Position numbers and translations under genes: made by a program. Positions 17,357 through 25,276 of a stretch of DNA of 64,000 bases are shown piece by piece. The DNA comes from Desemzia incerta (GTDB taxonomy: Bacteria > Bacillota > Bacilli > Lactobacillales > Carnobacteriaceae). How positions within the stretch are numbered: the first letter of the stretch is position 1; every line of letters starts with the position of its first letter. Where the stretch lies: NCBI RefSeq assembly GCF_900115825.1, contig NZ_FOXW01000001.1, forward strand, positions 124,001 to 188,000, in the 5' to 3' direction. The notes below the pieces were generated by a model that had not been told where the DNA came from, ran no database searches, and saw only the letters and a program-made list of their open reading frames with translations.

Positions 17357-18147
17357 TAGAAAAACCTCCTTTGTACATCAAATGGTAGACCTATTCTCTA
17401 GTAGAATAGGGATGTTTCATCTATAGTATACTATTTTTTCAATTATTAACCAACCACTGCTAAAGCGTTTTGAGTAGGAGTAGTAAGGAAAAGTGGGGGT
17501 CTACTTAACAAGTTAGAGTGAAAAAGATGCAGGGATGTCAAGTAGAAGGGGTCTACTTGAGAAGTTGAAGTAAAAAAGGTGTTGGGATGTCAAGTAGAAG
17601 GGGTCTACTTAACAAGTTAGAGTGAAAAAGATGCAGAGATATCAAGTAGAAGGGGCCTACTTAACAAGTTAGAGTGAAAAAGGTGCTGTGATATCAAGTA
17701 GAAGGGGTCTACTTAACAAGTTAGAGTGAAAAAGATGCTGTGATATCAAGTAGACGGTGTCTACTTGATAAGTTGAAGTAAAAAAGGTGTTGGAATGTCA
17801 AGTAGACGGTGTCTATTTGATAAATTGAAGTAAAAAAGGTGCTGTGATATCAAGTAGAAGGTGTCTATTTGATAAGTTGAAGTAAAAAGATGCTGTGATA
17901 TCAAGTAGAAGGGGTCTACTTAACAAGTTAAAGTAAAAAAGATACAGGGATATCAAGTAGAAGGAGTCTACTTGATAAGCAGCAGCTAAAACAGTGTGGA
18001 GTTGGTGTTTAGCAGCAGAATACTCCACCAATAAGAATGTTACACCAGCTAAGGAATGATTTAGCTGTATCTCCAGTTCGGTTTGTTTAACAATTATTTT
18101 TCATGTAGTATAGGTTGAAAGAAATCTAATAATAAGAGGTGCGAAAA
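17357..18147. other. 791-bp divergent intergenic region
   Basis: Most of it (17490-17990) is the ten-unit palindromic tandem array. The flanks hold the leader of the HesB-like pair and, at 17985-18130, unremarkable AT-rich sequence before the GNAT gene. A 72-codon minus-strand frame over the array (17813-18031) is repeat translation, not a gene. Confidence 0.6.
17490..17990. repeat. Ten-unit 52-bp palindromic tandem array
   Basis: The core CTACTT/CTATTT starts at 17501, 17553, 17605, 17657, 17709, 17761, 17813, 17865, 17916 and 17968. The period is 52 bp with one 51-bp step. Each unit contains a palindrome with arms ATCAAGTAGA and TCTACTTGAT around a ~5-nt loop (AGGGG or CGGTG). Then comes ~26 bp of conserved spacer (AAGTTGAAGTAAAAAAGGTG type). 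Two spacer subtypes interleave (TTAGAGTG and TTGAAGTA). Confidence 0.95.
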
Positions 18148-18714
18148 GTGATTCGACAAGCTGAGTTGAAAGATACAGAAAAACTGATAGAAGGAATTCT
18201 AGCCATTTGGAGAGATATGGAGGCGCCATTTGTGACAGAGATTCCTCTAGCAGAGTTGAAAGAAATAATAAGTGAAAGTATGAATCAGGAAGATTTTCGA
18301 TTCCATTATGCCAACGGGATTGTTTATGAAATTGATGGTAAGATTGCTGGGTTTGCTTACGGGTATAAAGGTGAAATGGAAGAAGGGATCGACCAAGGTT
18401 TCAAACAACTACTAATTGATCGAGGTTATCACCATAAAATCAATCTGACATTTGATTTGGAAACAGAGCCTGGAGAATGGTATTTAGATATGTTATATAC
18501 CTATCCTGACTTTCGAAAACAAGGGGTAGCGACTAAACTATTGGCTGAATTACCCGCTGCGGCTAAAAAAGCTGGAGAAACGGCGATAGGATTAAACTGT
18601 GATGTAGCAAACCCAACAGCAAAAAACTTGTATGAAAACCAAGGGTACAAAAAAATAAAAACCATCACAATTGTTGGTCATGAGTATGATCACATGGTAA
18701 AAAATATTGATTAA
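18148..18714 (+). CDS. GNAT-family N-acetyltransferase
   Basis: The GTG at 18148 is preferred because AGAGGTG lies six bases upstream; the GTG at 18139 overlaps it. This gives 188 residues. The GNAT core is visible: beta-strand plus acetyl-CoA loop (YLDMLYTYPDFRKQGVATKLL, with the Q/R-x-x-G-x-A type loop) and the C-terminal NPTAKNLYENQGYKK motif. The substrate is unknown. It is transcribed alone and ends at a near-perfect terminator. Confidence 0.85.
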   Translation: MIRQAELKDTEKLIEGILAIWRDMEAPFVTEIPLAELKEIISESMNQEDFRFHYANGIVYEIDGKIAGFAYGYKGEMEEGIDQGFKQLLIDRGYHHKINLTFDLETEPGEWYLDMLYTYPDFRKQGVATKLLAELPAAAKKAGETAIGLNCDVANPTAKNLYENQGYKKIKTITIVGHEYDHMVKNID

Positions 18715-18721
18715 AAAACTA

Positions 18722-18761
18722 CAAAACGGCATCAGAGCCTACTCGCTCTGATGCCGTTTTG
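18722..18761. terminator. Bidirectional terminator
   Basis: A 17-bp stem CAAAACGGCATCAGAGC / GCTCTGATGCCGTTTTG with a 6-nt loop, between convergent genes. Confidence 0.9.
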
Positions 18762-18768
18762 ACAATTT

Positions 18769-19293
18769 TTAAATCGGATGTATCGCAACCGTTTTTTTCT
18801 TTTTGACTGTTAAGAAGTCTTGCTGACGTCTTCGTGCATAATGGTCCACGATCAAAGCAATGACCACACAAAGAGGAGCTTGATGCGGTTCATGGACTGT
18901 TAAGGCATAGAAATCGCCTCGTGCAAAGCAACTTTTTTCCATTTCCATAATGGTAGTGGTACCGCGGCGAATCACGTAATGGCCGCGTTCAAAGTCACCG
19001 GAGACTATCCAATTCAATTTATGAACCTTGAAATAGGTTTTAGAAAAAGCAACATGCTTGGTAATGGTGCCGATTTTTTCTCCTCGTACATATAAATCAA
19101 ATTTAGGCAATAAGGAGAGCGTTACTTGTTTTACCTTCACAAGCAGCGAACCGTTCATAGCATATAGCGAAATTGAGTCTCCTACTCGTCCCCAAGTTCC
19201 TACAGCTAAAAATACATCTTCTCCAGCATGGTTTTTCACGATCACTTTATCTTGTTTTGAGACAAATTCTTCTCTCATATAAAGTCGAACCAT
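18769..19293 (-). CDS. LURP-one-related (LOR/YxjI-like) protein of unknown function
   Basis: 174 residues from the ATG at 19293, chosen because AGAGGTG lies nine bases upstream; the GTG at 19305 does not have that spacing. Sequence features fit the tubby-like LOR fold: MREEFVSKQDKVIVKNHAGEDVF near the start, YVRGEKIGTITKH in the middle, and a hydrophobic C-terminal helix (APLCVVIALIVDHY). These proteins may bind phospholipid, but no function is established in bacteria. It is transcribed alone. Confidence 0.7.
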   Translation of the reverse strand: MVRLYMREEFVSKQDKVIVKNHAGEDVFLAVGTWGRVGDSISLYAMNGSLLVKVKQVTLSLLPKFDLYVRGEKIGTITKHVAFSKTYFKVHKLNWIVSGDFERGHYVIRRGTTTIMEMEKSCFARGDFYALTVHEPHQAPLCVVIALIVDHYARRRQQDFLTVKKKKTVAIHPI

Positions 19294-19543
19294 TTTTATC
19301 CACACCTCTAATGATTATGACTTAGTTTATTGTGTTAGAAAATAAGCAACACTTATACCTTTATCGTTTAAGAAATAACGACTATTCTATACCATACTTA
19401 TTATACCAAAAAAAGAAGAAAAATCGAATACCTGACTATTACTATTGTTTGATTTGCGAAATGATAAAGTAACAGAACTTTAACGTATAAAATGGTAAAC
19501 TGGACTAAGATACAAAAAACGGATTATTCAGGAGGAATCAGTT

Positions 19544-19813
19544 ATGAAAGCTATCGTCACAGTTATCGGAAAAGACAGAGTAGGGATCGTCGCAGGAGTC
19601 AGTAAAAAATTGAGTGACTTGAACATTAACATCAACGATATTTCACAAACGATTATGGAAGGCTACTTTACCATGATGGTATTGTGTGATTTGTCCTATA
19701 GTGAATTAGAGTTCAGTCAAGTAAAAGAAGAGCTTGCTGCTGTAGGAGAAGAGTTGGAAATAAAGGTGCGCATCCAACGTCAAGAAATCTTTGATGCTAT
19801 GCACACGTTATAA
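19544..19813 (+). CDS. ACT-domain protein, UPF0237 family
   Basis: 89 residues forming a single ACT domain ([25 protein letters not shown] opening). The GKDRVGIVA loop is the usual amino-acid-binding site. AGGAGGAA precedes the ATG. It lies 14 bp upstream of the UPF0210 gene. The pairing recurs across Firmicutes and Archaea from memory, suggesting the ACT protein senses a ligand for, or forms a complex with, the larger partner. The ligand is unknown. Confidence 0.88.
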   Translation: MKAIVTVIGKDRVGIVAGVSKKLSDLNININDISQTIMEGYFTMMVLCDLSYSELEFSQVKEELAAVGEELEIKVRIQRQEIFDAMHTL

Positions 19814-19827
19814 AAGGAGTACACAAA

Positions 19828-21183
19828 ATGGAAATCACAAACATAGTCGAAACGGTTCGCATGATTGAAGAAGAAAATTTGGATATTCGTACAATAACGA
19901 TGGGGATTTCATTATTGGATTGCATTGATGCAGACGGAGAAAAAGCTCGTCAAAAAATCTACGATAAAATCACCACCAAAGCAAAAAATTTGGTGAAAGT
20001 AGGAGAAGAAATCGAAATGGAATATGGAGTTCCGATCATCAACAAACGGATCTCAGTCACTCCTATTTCACTCATCGCGGGGGCTTCATCTGACAGCGAT
20101 TATGTTGCGTATGCTAAAACCCTTGATGCAGCAGCAAAAGAAGTAGGCGTCAACTTTATCGGCGGATTTTCAGCGTTGGTTGAAAAAGGCTATCATAAAG
20201 GAGATGAAATTTTACTTCGCTCTATCCCAAGAGCCTTAGCAGAAACAGAAAGAGTTTGTTCTTCTGTTAATATTGGTTCTACGAAAGCCGGAATCAATAT
20301 GGATGCAGTGCGAGATATGGGAGAGATCATTAAAGAAACGGCTGAATTGACTGAGGATACTCAAGGATTAGGTTGTGCAAAACTAGTCGTTTTTGCTAAT
20401 TCAGTAGATGATAATCCATTTATGGCCGGCGCTTATCATGGAGTTGGAGAAGCTGATTGTGTAGTAAGTGTCGGAATCAGCGGACCGGGCGTTGTAAAGA
20501 AAGCTTTGGAGAAAGTAAAAGGGGAACCATTCGATATTTTGGCTGAAACAGTGAAGAAAACAGCTTTTAAAATTACAAGAATGGGGCAATTGGTAGGGCA
20601 AGTAGTTTCTGAACGATTGAATGTTCCATTTGGTATCGTGGACTTGTCTTTAGCGCCTACACCTGCAATAGGAGATTCTGTTGGTCGTATTTTAGAAGAA
20701 ATGGGACTGGAGAGAGTAGGAACTCATGGGACAACAGCTGCTTTAGCGTTGTTGAACGATGCGGTGAAAAAAGGCGGCGTGATGGCTTGTGGTCATGTAG
20801 GCGGTCTGTCGGGAGCTTTCATTCCTGTCTCAGAAGATGAAGGGATGATTGAAGCGGTAGAGATCGGTGCTTTGAACATCGAAAAATTAGAAGCTATGAC
20901 CGCTATTTGTTCCGTTGGATTAGACATGGTAGCTGTACCAGGAGAAACTTCAGCCACTACGATATCTGCTATCATTGCAGACGAGGCAGCTATTGGAGTT
21001 TCTAATCATAAAACGACAGCTGTGCGTATTATCCCAGCACCAGGAACAAAAGTAGGAGACCGAGTTGAACTAGGCGGACTATTAGGAACAGCCCCAGTAA
21101 TGGCCGTAAACCCATTCGGATCAGAAGACTTCATCCAAAGAGGCGGAAGAATCCCAGCACCACTACACTCATTCAAAAATTAG
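19828..21183 (+). CDS. UPF0210 (PFL-family, DUF711) protein
   Basis: 451 residues, full length for UPF0210. It is structurally related to the pyruvate-formate-lyase barrel but is not a functional PFL; I see no glycyl-radical RVSGY-type motif at the C-terminus. Conserved Gly-rich blocks ([48 protein letters not shown]) point to a nucleotide- or phosphate-binding enzyme of unknown reaction. Second gene of a two-gene operon with the ACT protein; AAAGGAG ribosome site. An elaborate terminator follows at 21185-21298. Confidence 0.9.
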   Translation: MEITNIVETVRMIEEENLDIRTITMGISLLDCIDADGEKARQKIYDKITTKAKNLVKVGEEIEMEYGVPIINKRISVTPISLIAGASSDSDYVAYAKTLDAAAKEVGVNFIGGFSALVEKGYHKGDEILLRSIPRALAETERVCSSVNIGSTKAGINMDAVRDMGEIIKETAELTEDTQGLGCAKLVVFANSVDDNPFMAGAYHGVGEADCVVSVGISGPGVVKKALEKVKGEPFDILAETVKKTAFKITRMGQLVGQVVSERLNVPFGIVDLSLAPTPAIGDSVGRILEEMGLERVGTHGTTAALALLNDAVKKGGVMACGHVGGLSGAFIPVSEDEGMIEAVEIGALNIEKLEAMTAICSVGLDMVAVPGETSATTISAIIADEAAIGVSNHKTTAVRIIPAPGTKVGDRVELGGLLGTAPVMAVNPFGSEDFIQRGGRIPAPLHSFKN

Positions 21184-21184
21184 A

Positions 21185-21298
21185 GCGCTAAAAAAAGCGT
21201 TTAGCTCACCGAACAAAATCACTTTAAGGATTGTTAGGTTCTTTCTACCTAACATCCTTAAAGTGATTTTGGCAGTGTGAGTTGCTTTTTTTTAGCGC
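21185..21298 (+). terminator. Large two-tier terminator hairpin after UPF0210
   Basis: An inner ~25-bp stem (21214-21239 with 21247-21271) is nested within outer arms GCGCTAAAAAAAGC (21185-21198) and GCTTTTTTTTAGCGC (21284-21298). The whole is far larger than a typical intrinsic terminator. Confidence 0.85.
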
Positions 21299-21352
21299 GT
21301 TTAAGACCAAGAGCGTGGAGAAAAACGTTTTGGCTTTAAACGACAAACCCAT

Positions 21353-21391
21353 AAAAAGACAGCTTACCCGATAAGGATAAGCTGCCTTTTT
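21353..21391 (-). terminator. Terminator of the YvrJ gene
   Basis: CAGCTTA (21360-21366) pairs with TAAGCTG (21378-21384); the minus strand ends in TTTTT. It lies 17 bp after the yvrJ stop codon. Confidence 0.82.
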
Positions 21392-21407
21392 GCTTAGAAA
21401 CAAGTGA

Positions 21408-21572
21408 CTATGCAGCTGATTTGATGACGGTACTCAAATCGTGCAGTGCTTTTACCACGTCATCCAGTTTGGTTTCCATGCGTTGCAATAAAATCAATGA
21501 AATAAAAATTGGAAAACCAACATTACTGATCAATTCTATTACAGAAGTCCACCACTGTATTTCTGTTCCCAT
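21408..21572 (-). CDS. YvrJ-family small membrane protein
   Basis: 54 residues starting MGTEIQWW. One hydrophobic segment (about residues 11-30, VIELISNVGFPIFISLILLQ) is followed by an amphipathic helix beginning RMETKLDDVVKAL. The NVGFPI and R-x-E-x-K-L-D pattern identifies the YvrJ family, found widely in Firmicutes and of unknown function. A strong AAAGGAGTG ribosome site lies upstream and a clean terminator downstream, so this is a real short gene. Single-pass topology and size resemble holin-like BhlA proteins, but that is only analogy. Confidence 0.82.
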   Translation of the reverse strand: MGTEIQWWTSVIELISNVGFPIFISLILLQRMETKLDDVVKALHDLSTVIKSAA

Positions 21573-21935
21573 GCACTCACTCCTTTCAAAATAGACTTAT
21601 CTCTAATGGAATAACGTTTGAAATAAAAAACTGTCACCTTAGATTATACGCGTTTTTAAACCAGAAAGCGGTTTCGGTCAATTTTAAGTGGTTAACTGCA
21701 CATGGAGAGACAATGAAATAACTTGGTGGAAGCGTTATACTAAAAGAGCGTTAATAGAAACCGATTGCGTAACAAAATCTACCTGTCTTATTTCTATGAA
21801 CCTTTAAAGAAATAAAGACTTTTAATCTTCCAGCAATGAAAGCGGTTATAAAATCATTATTTGAATAGGCAAGATTTAAGCAATAAGGTGGCTAAGTACT
21901 TAAACAATAAAAATTTAAGGACAGGTGAAGTTAAC
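21573..21935 (+). promoter_or_regulatory. Leader of the oxidoreductase operon with candidate promoter and cre-like sites
   Basis: ATGAAA (21713-21718), a 17-bp spacer and TATACT (21736-21741) form a possible promoter. TGGAAGCGTTATAC (21727-21740) overlaps its -10 and resembles the CcpA site TGWAARCGYTWNCW at 11 of 14. A second, better one, TGAAAGCGGTTATA (21837-21850), matches 12 of 14. The leader to the ATG is ~190 nt. No riboswitch recognised. Confidence 0.55.
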
Positions 21936-23129
21936 ATGACAAAAAAAGTTAGACTTGGCATTATTGGACTTGGAGCTCAAGGAAGTATGTATGCTAAATT
22001 TATCAAAGACGGCATGGTACCAAGTATGGAAATTGGGGCTATTTGCGACATCGACACAAGTAAAGAAGCTATTGCAAATACAGATTATCCAGGAGTTCCT
22101 TTCTATGAAGATTATATTGAAATGATGGAAAGTGGAAAAGTGGATGCTATTATCACTACTGTTCCGCATTACCTTCACCCTGAAATGGGAATTGAAGCTT
22201 TGAAACGCGATATTCATGCATTGGTTGAAAAACCTGCAGGGGTATATACAAAACAAGTGAAAGAATTAAATGAATATGCAGCATCTAAACCAGAATTGAC
22301 ATTTGGAATTATGTTCAACCAACGAAACAATCCTTTATACAAAAAAATCAAAGAGATTGTAGACAATGGCGAGATCGGAAAAATTCGTCGTACGAACTGG
22401 ATCATTACAAACTGGTGGAGACCTCAACCTTACTACGATCAAAGTGAATGGAGAGCAACATGGGGCGGAGAAGGTGGAGGAGTTTTAGTCAATCAAGCAC
22501 CTCACCAATTAGACTTATGGCAATGGATTTGCGGTGTTCCAGAATCTGTTTACTCTAAAGTAGCCTATGGATTCAGACGTGACATCGTAGTTGAAGATGA
22601 AGTTACTGCAGTAGTCGATTATGGTGATGGAGCGACTGGAACTTTTGTAACAGCAACTCATGACATTATTGGTACTGACCGTTTTGAAATCTTGGGAGAC
22701 CAAGGGAAAATCGTAGTAGACGGAAGTAAAACAGCAACTGTCAGCCGTTTGAAAAAGCCAGAACGTGAATTAAGCGACAGCATGGATATGGAAGACGTGA
22801 AAAAATTATTCATGGGTCAAATGAACGTAGAAGAACTATACAGCCAAGAAGTCATTGAATTTGATAGTCCATGGGGCGAACAACATTCAGGCGTATTGGA
22901 AAACTTTGCAGCAAACATTTTGGATGGTACTCCTTTATTGGCACCTGGTTCTGATGGAATCAAAGGAGTTCGCTTAGCAAATGCAATCCATCTTTCAAGC
23001 TGGACAGGCCAAGAAGTTAGTTTAGAAAATCTAGACGAAGAATTGTATTTAGAAGAATTAAACAAACGTATTCGTGAAGAAGGGAGATTTTCTGAAAGAA
23101 AGTCTTCTGTAAGGAATTCTGTTGACTAA
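21936..23129 (+). CDS. Gfo/Idh/MocA-family oxidoreductase (first of operon)
   Basis: The ATG at 21936 is preferred (AGGTGAAG nine bases upstream) over the TTG 75 bases earlier, giving 397 residues. The N-terminal Rossmann fold has GIIGLGAQGSMYAKF as dinucleotide loop. The family catalytic signature EKPAGVYTKQ carries the Lys-Pro pair near residue 100, and VNQAPHQLDLWQW gives the conserved His region. Such enzymes oxidise or reduce a sugar or cyclitol hydroxyl with NAD(P). The clear bidomain layout and neighbours (two more of the family, one isomerase) suggest stepwise oxidation and isomerisation of one carbohydrate. The substrate is unknown. Confidence 0.88.
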   Translation: MTKKVRLGIIGLGAQGSMYAKFIKDGMVPSMEIGAICDIDTSKEAIANTDYPGVPFYEDYIEMMESGKVDAIITTVPHYLHPEMGIEALKRDIHALVEKPAGVYTKQVKELNEYAASKPELTFGIMFNQRNNPLYKKIKEIVDNGEIGKIRRTNWIITNWWRPQPYYDQSEWRATWGGEGGGVLVNQAPHQLDLWQWICGVPESVYSKVAYGFRRDIVVEDEVTAVVDYGDGATGTFVTATHDIIGTDRFEILGDQGKIVVDGSKTATVSRLKKPERELSDSMDMEDVKKLFMGQMNVEELYSQEVIEFDSPWGEQHSGVLENFAANILDGTPLLAPGSDGIKGVRLANAIHLSSWTGQEVSLENLDEELYLEELNKRIREEGRFSERKSSVRNSVD

Positions 23130-23159
23130 AGAAGCCGCAATGACAAGGAGCGAATAACT

Positions 23160-24230
23160 ATGTTAAGGGTTGGTTTAATCGGATTAGGAGAAGTTTCGGG
23201 TGTACATGTAAATGCAATCAATGCTAGTGAATGTGGAGAGCTGGTTGCCGTATGTGATAGTGATCCGGATAGAAAAAGCGAATGGACGGAGTTTCCTTTT
23301 TTCAGCGATATGGAATCGATGCTGCAAAAGATGAAACTGGATGTCGTACACATCTGTCTGCCGCATTATTTGCATCAGTCGGCAACGGAATTGTGTGTGA
23401 AATACGGAGCTCATGTTTATTTAGAGAAACCTATTGCTATCAACTACGAGGAGTCTTTAAAACAGCTCGAATTAGCTGAAAGTACAGATCGTAAAATATG
23501 TGTGAGCTTCCAAAACCGCTACAATAAAAGCTTTATGAAGCTAGTTGAAATCCTTCAAAACGAAGATGTTGGTGAAATCACTTCTATTAAAGGATTAGTC
23601 ACTTGGTTCAGACCAGAAAGCTACTACACTTCTAAGCCATGGCGCGGACGAAAAGCAGAAGCTGGATATGGATCTATCATCAATCAGTCGATTCATACAC
23701 TGGACTTGATTCAACTCATTGGCGGCAAATTAGAGAGCTGCAAGGCTACTTTATCTAACTTGACGGACTACGATATTGAAGTAGAGGACACAGCTAGTGC
23801 GACATTCACGTTCCAATCAGGCGTGAAAGCTTTCTTTCATGCAACCAATGCCTATACAGAAAATTCGTCCGTCGAATTGCAAGTCATTACAGAAAAAGAA
23901 AAATTTACGATCAAAGACAGCCGTTTATACTTTACGAATGAAAATGGAAGAAAAGAAGTCATCGAAGAAGACGACCGGATTCCAGGATCGAAATTCTATT
24001 ATGGAATGGGACACCGAATCTTGATAGAGCGATTCTATAGAAGTATTTTAAATCATACAGAAGACTATGTTCATATCAGAGAAGTTGTTCCTTCAATGGA
24101 AATGATTGAAATGATGGACCGTTCTTCTAAAGATATGGGAAACGCACAACGCGTGAAAAGAGAGGAGCTTTTACATGGCACAACAAGTAAAAATCGGAGC
24201 ACAAGGGTATACGCTGAAGAAACAATTTAG
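23160..24230 (+). CDS. Gfo/Idh/MocA-family oxidoreductase (second of operon)
   Basis: 356 residues. Rossmann loop GLIGLGEVSGVHVNAI, catalytic motif LEKPIAINYEE and INQSIHTLDLIQLIGG place it in the same family as its neighbours; similarity is in the motifs rather than close identity. AAGGAGCG precedes the ATG. Its last 56 bases overlap the start of the isomerase gene in another frame, and the C-terminal ~18 residues (TSKNRSTRVYAEETI) are encoded inside that overlap. It is translationally coupled to the isomerase. Confidence 0.86.
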   Translation: MLRVGLIGLGEVSGVHVNAINASECGELVAVCDSDPDRKSEWTEFPFFSDMESMLQKMKLDVVHICLPHYLHQSATELCVKYGAHVYLEKPIAINYEESLKQLELAESTDRKICVSFQNRYNKSFMKLVEILQNEDVGEITSIKGLVTWFRPESYYTSKPWRGRKAEAGYGSIINQSIHTLDLIQLIGGKLESCKATLSNLTDYDIEVEDTASATFTFQSGVKAFFHATNAYTENSSVELQVITEKEKFTIKDSRLYFTNENGRKEVIEEDDRIPGSKFYYGMGHRILIERFYRSILNHTEDYVHIREVVPSMEMIEMMDRSSKDMGNAQRVKREELLHGTTSKNRSTRVYAEETI

Positions 24231-25041
24231 CGAACTAGGCCCTTATGAAACGTTAAAAAGAGTAAGTGAGTTAGGCTATAATGCAGTGGAAATTTCTCAA
24301 GTAGAAATGACTCCGGAAAATGTAGCAGAAATCAAACGAGCTTCAAAAGAATTCGATATGGAGATCGCTTCTTTATCAGCAGGATTAAAACCTATGATGG
24401 AAGGACAAGAATCATTGTCTACTCATTTAGACAAGATCATTGAAGACTGCAAGACATTGAATACAGATATTGTCCGTATCGGTATGCTGCCGTTTGAAGC
24501 GATGGCTTCATTGGATAAAGTAGTAGAATTTTGTCATGAAGCAAATGCAGTAGCAGAAAAGATGAAAGAACACGGCATCAAATTATACTACCACAACCAC
24601 CACATAGAATTTGTTAAATACGATGGACGCTATTTATTGGATATCATTCGCGATGAAGCTCCATTGTTGGGCTTTGAATTAGATGTTCACTGGGTGCAGC
24701 GTGGAGGACGCAATCCTGTAGAAGTATTGAAAGAATATGCTGGGAAAGTGGACTTGGTTCATTTGAAAGATTACCGAATCGTTCCAGTTCCTCAAGAAGC
24801 AGTAGATGAGTTATTGAAAGGCAATGGAGGAGACTTCATGAATGCATTCACTAACAATATCCAATTTGCTGAATTAGGACAAGGAACATTGGACTTGCCA
24901 GCGATCATCGAACAAAGTATCGCCAGTGGAGCTCGTTATTTGCTGGTAGAACAAGACGAGCAGTATGGACGCGATCCGTTTGATTGTTTAGCAGATTCTT
25001 GCGACTATTTAAAAGAAGCAGGATATGCAGACTTATTTTAA
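24175..25041 (+). CDS. Sugar phosphate isomerase/epimerase (AP-endonuclease-2-like TIM barrel)
   Basis: 288 residues, xylose-isomerase-like TIM barrel. Metal-ligand motifs are visible: YYHNHHIEFVKYDG (His/Glu), GFELDVHWVQRGG (Asp/His), VHLKDY (His/Asp) and LLVEQDEQYG (final Glu). Enzymes of this family isomerise or epimerise keto-sugars or cyclitol ketones, often next to Gfo/Idh/MocA dehydrogenases as here. GAGAGGAG precedes the ATG, which lies inside the previous gene. Downstream is the 165-bp hairpin element before the next dehydrogenase. Confidence 0.87.
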   Translation: MAQQVKIGAQGYTLKKQFSELGPYETLKRVSELGYNAVEISQVEMTPENVAEIKRASKEFDMEIASLSAGLKPMMEGQESLSTHLDKIIEDCKTLNTDIVRIGMLPFEAMASLDKVVEFCHEANAVAEKMKEHGIKLYYHNHHIEFVKYDGRYLLDIIRDEAPLLGFELDVHWVQRGGRNPVEVLKEYAGKVDLVHLKDYRIVPVPQEAVDELLKGNGGDFMNAFTNNIQFAELGQGTLDLPAIIEQSIASGARYLLVEQDEQYGRDPFDCLADSCDYLKEAGYADLF

Positions 25042-25068
25042 TCATTCAAAAACACATAGAGGAGAAGC

Positions 25069-25233
25069 TGGAAAATAATTTTCATATGTTGCATATTTAC
25101 GAGTAGTGGATTCGTAAACGTGCTCAAAAAGGCAGCCCCGACGACCATCCACGAATCATGCTCGGGTGGTCGATGACCATCCGAGCATGATTCGTGGATG
25201 GTCATGGGGCTAAGCGCCTTTTTTCCCACTCTC
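25069..25233 (+). repeat. Dispersed intercistronic hairpin element, copy 1
   Basis: A ~165-bp element with two structured parts. A small dyad TTTACGA / TCGTAAA (25096-25102, 25112-25118) comes first. A very long hairpin from AAAAAGGC (25126) to GCCTTTTTT (25224) follows, closed at a GAT loop (25172-25174), nearly fully paired apart from small bulges and ending in a T-run. A second copy lies at 36222-36384. It sits inside an operon, between the isomerase and the third dehydrogenase. Confidence 0.9.
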
Positions 25234-25276
25234 CTCTTTTATATTGATGAAGAACGAAAGAAGGGAAGACGAAATT

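Noticed and set aside
17490-17990. CRISPR array
   Set aside because: Repeat plus spacer lengths look CRISPR-like (27 plus 25), but the spacers are near-identical between units and no cas genes are present. It is a minisatellite-type array.
17813-18031. 72-codon minus-strand frame over the tandem array
   Set aside because: Repetitive translation of the 52-bp units; no ribosome site.
18139-18147. Upstream GTG start for the GNAT gene
   Set aside because: It lies within the ribosome site; the GTG at 18148 has proper spacing.
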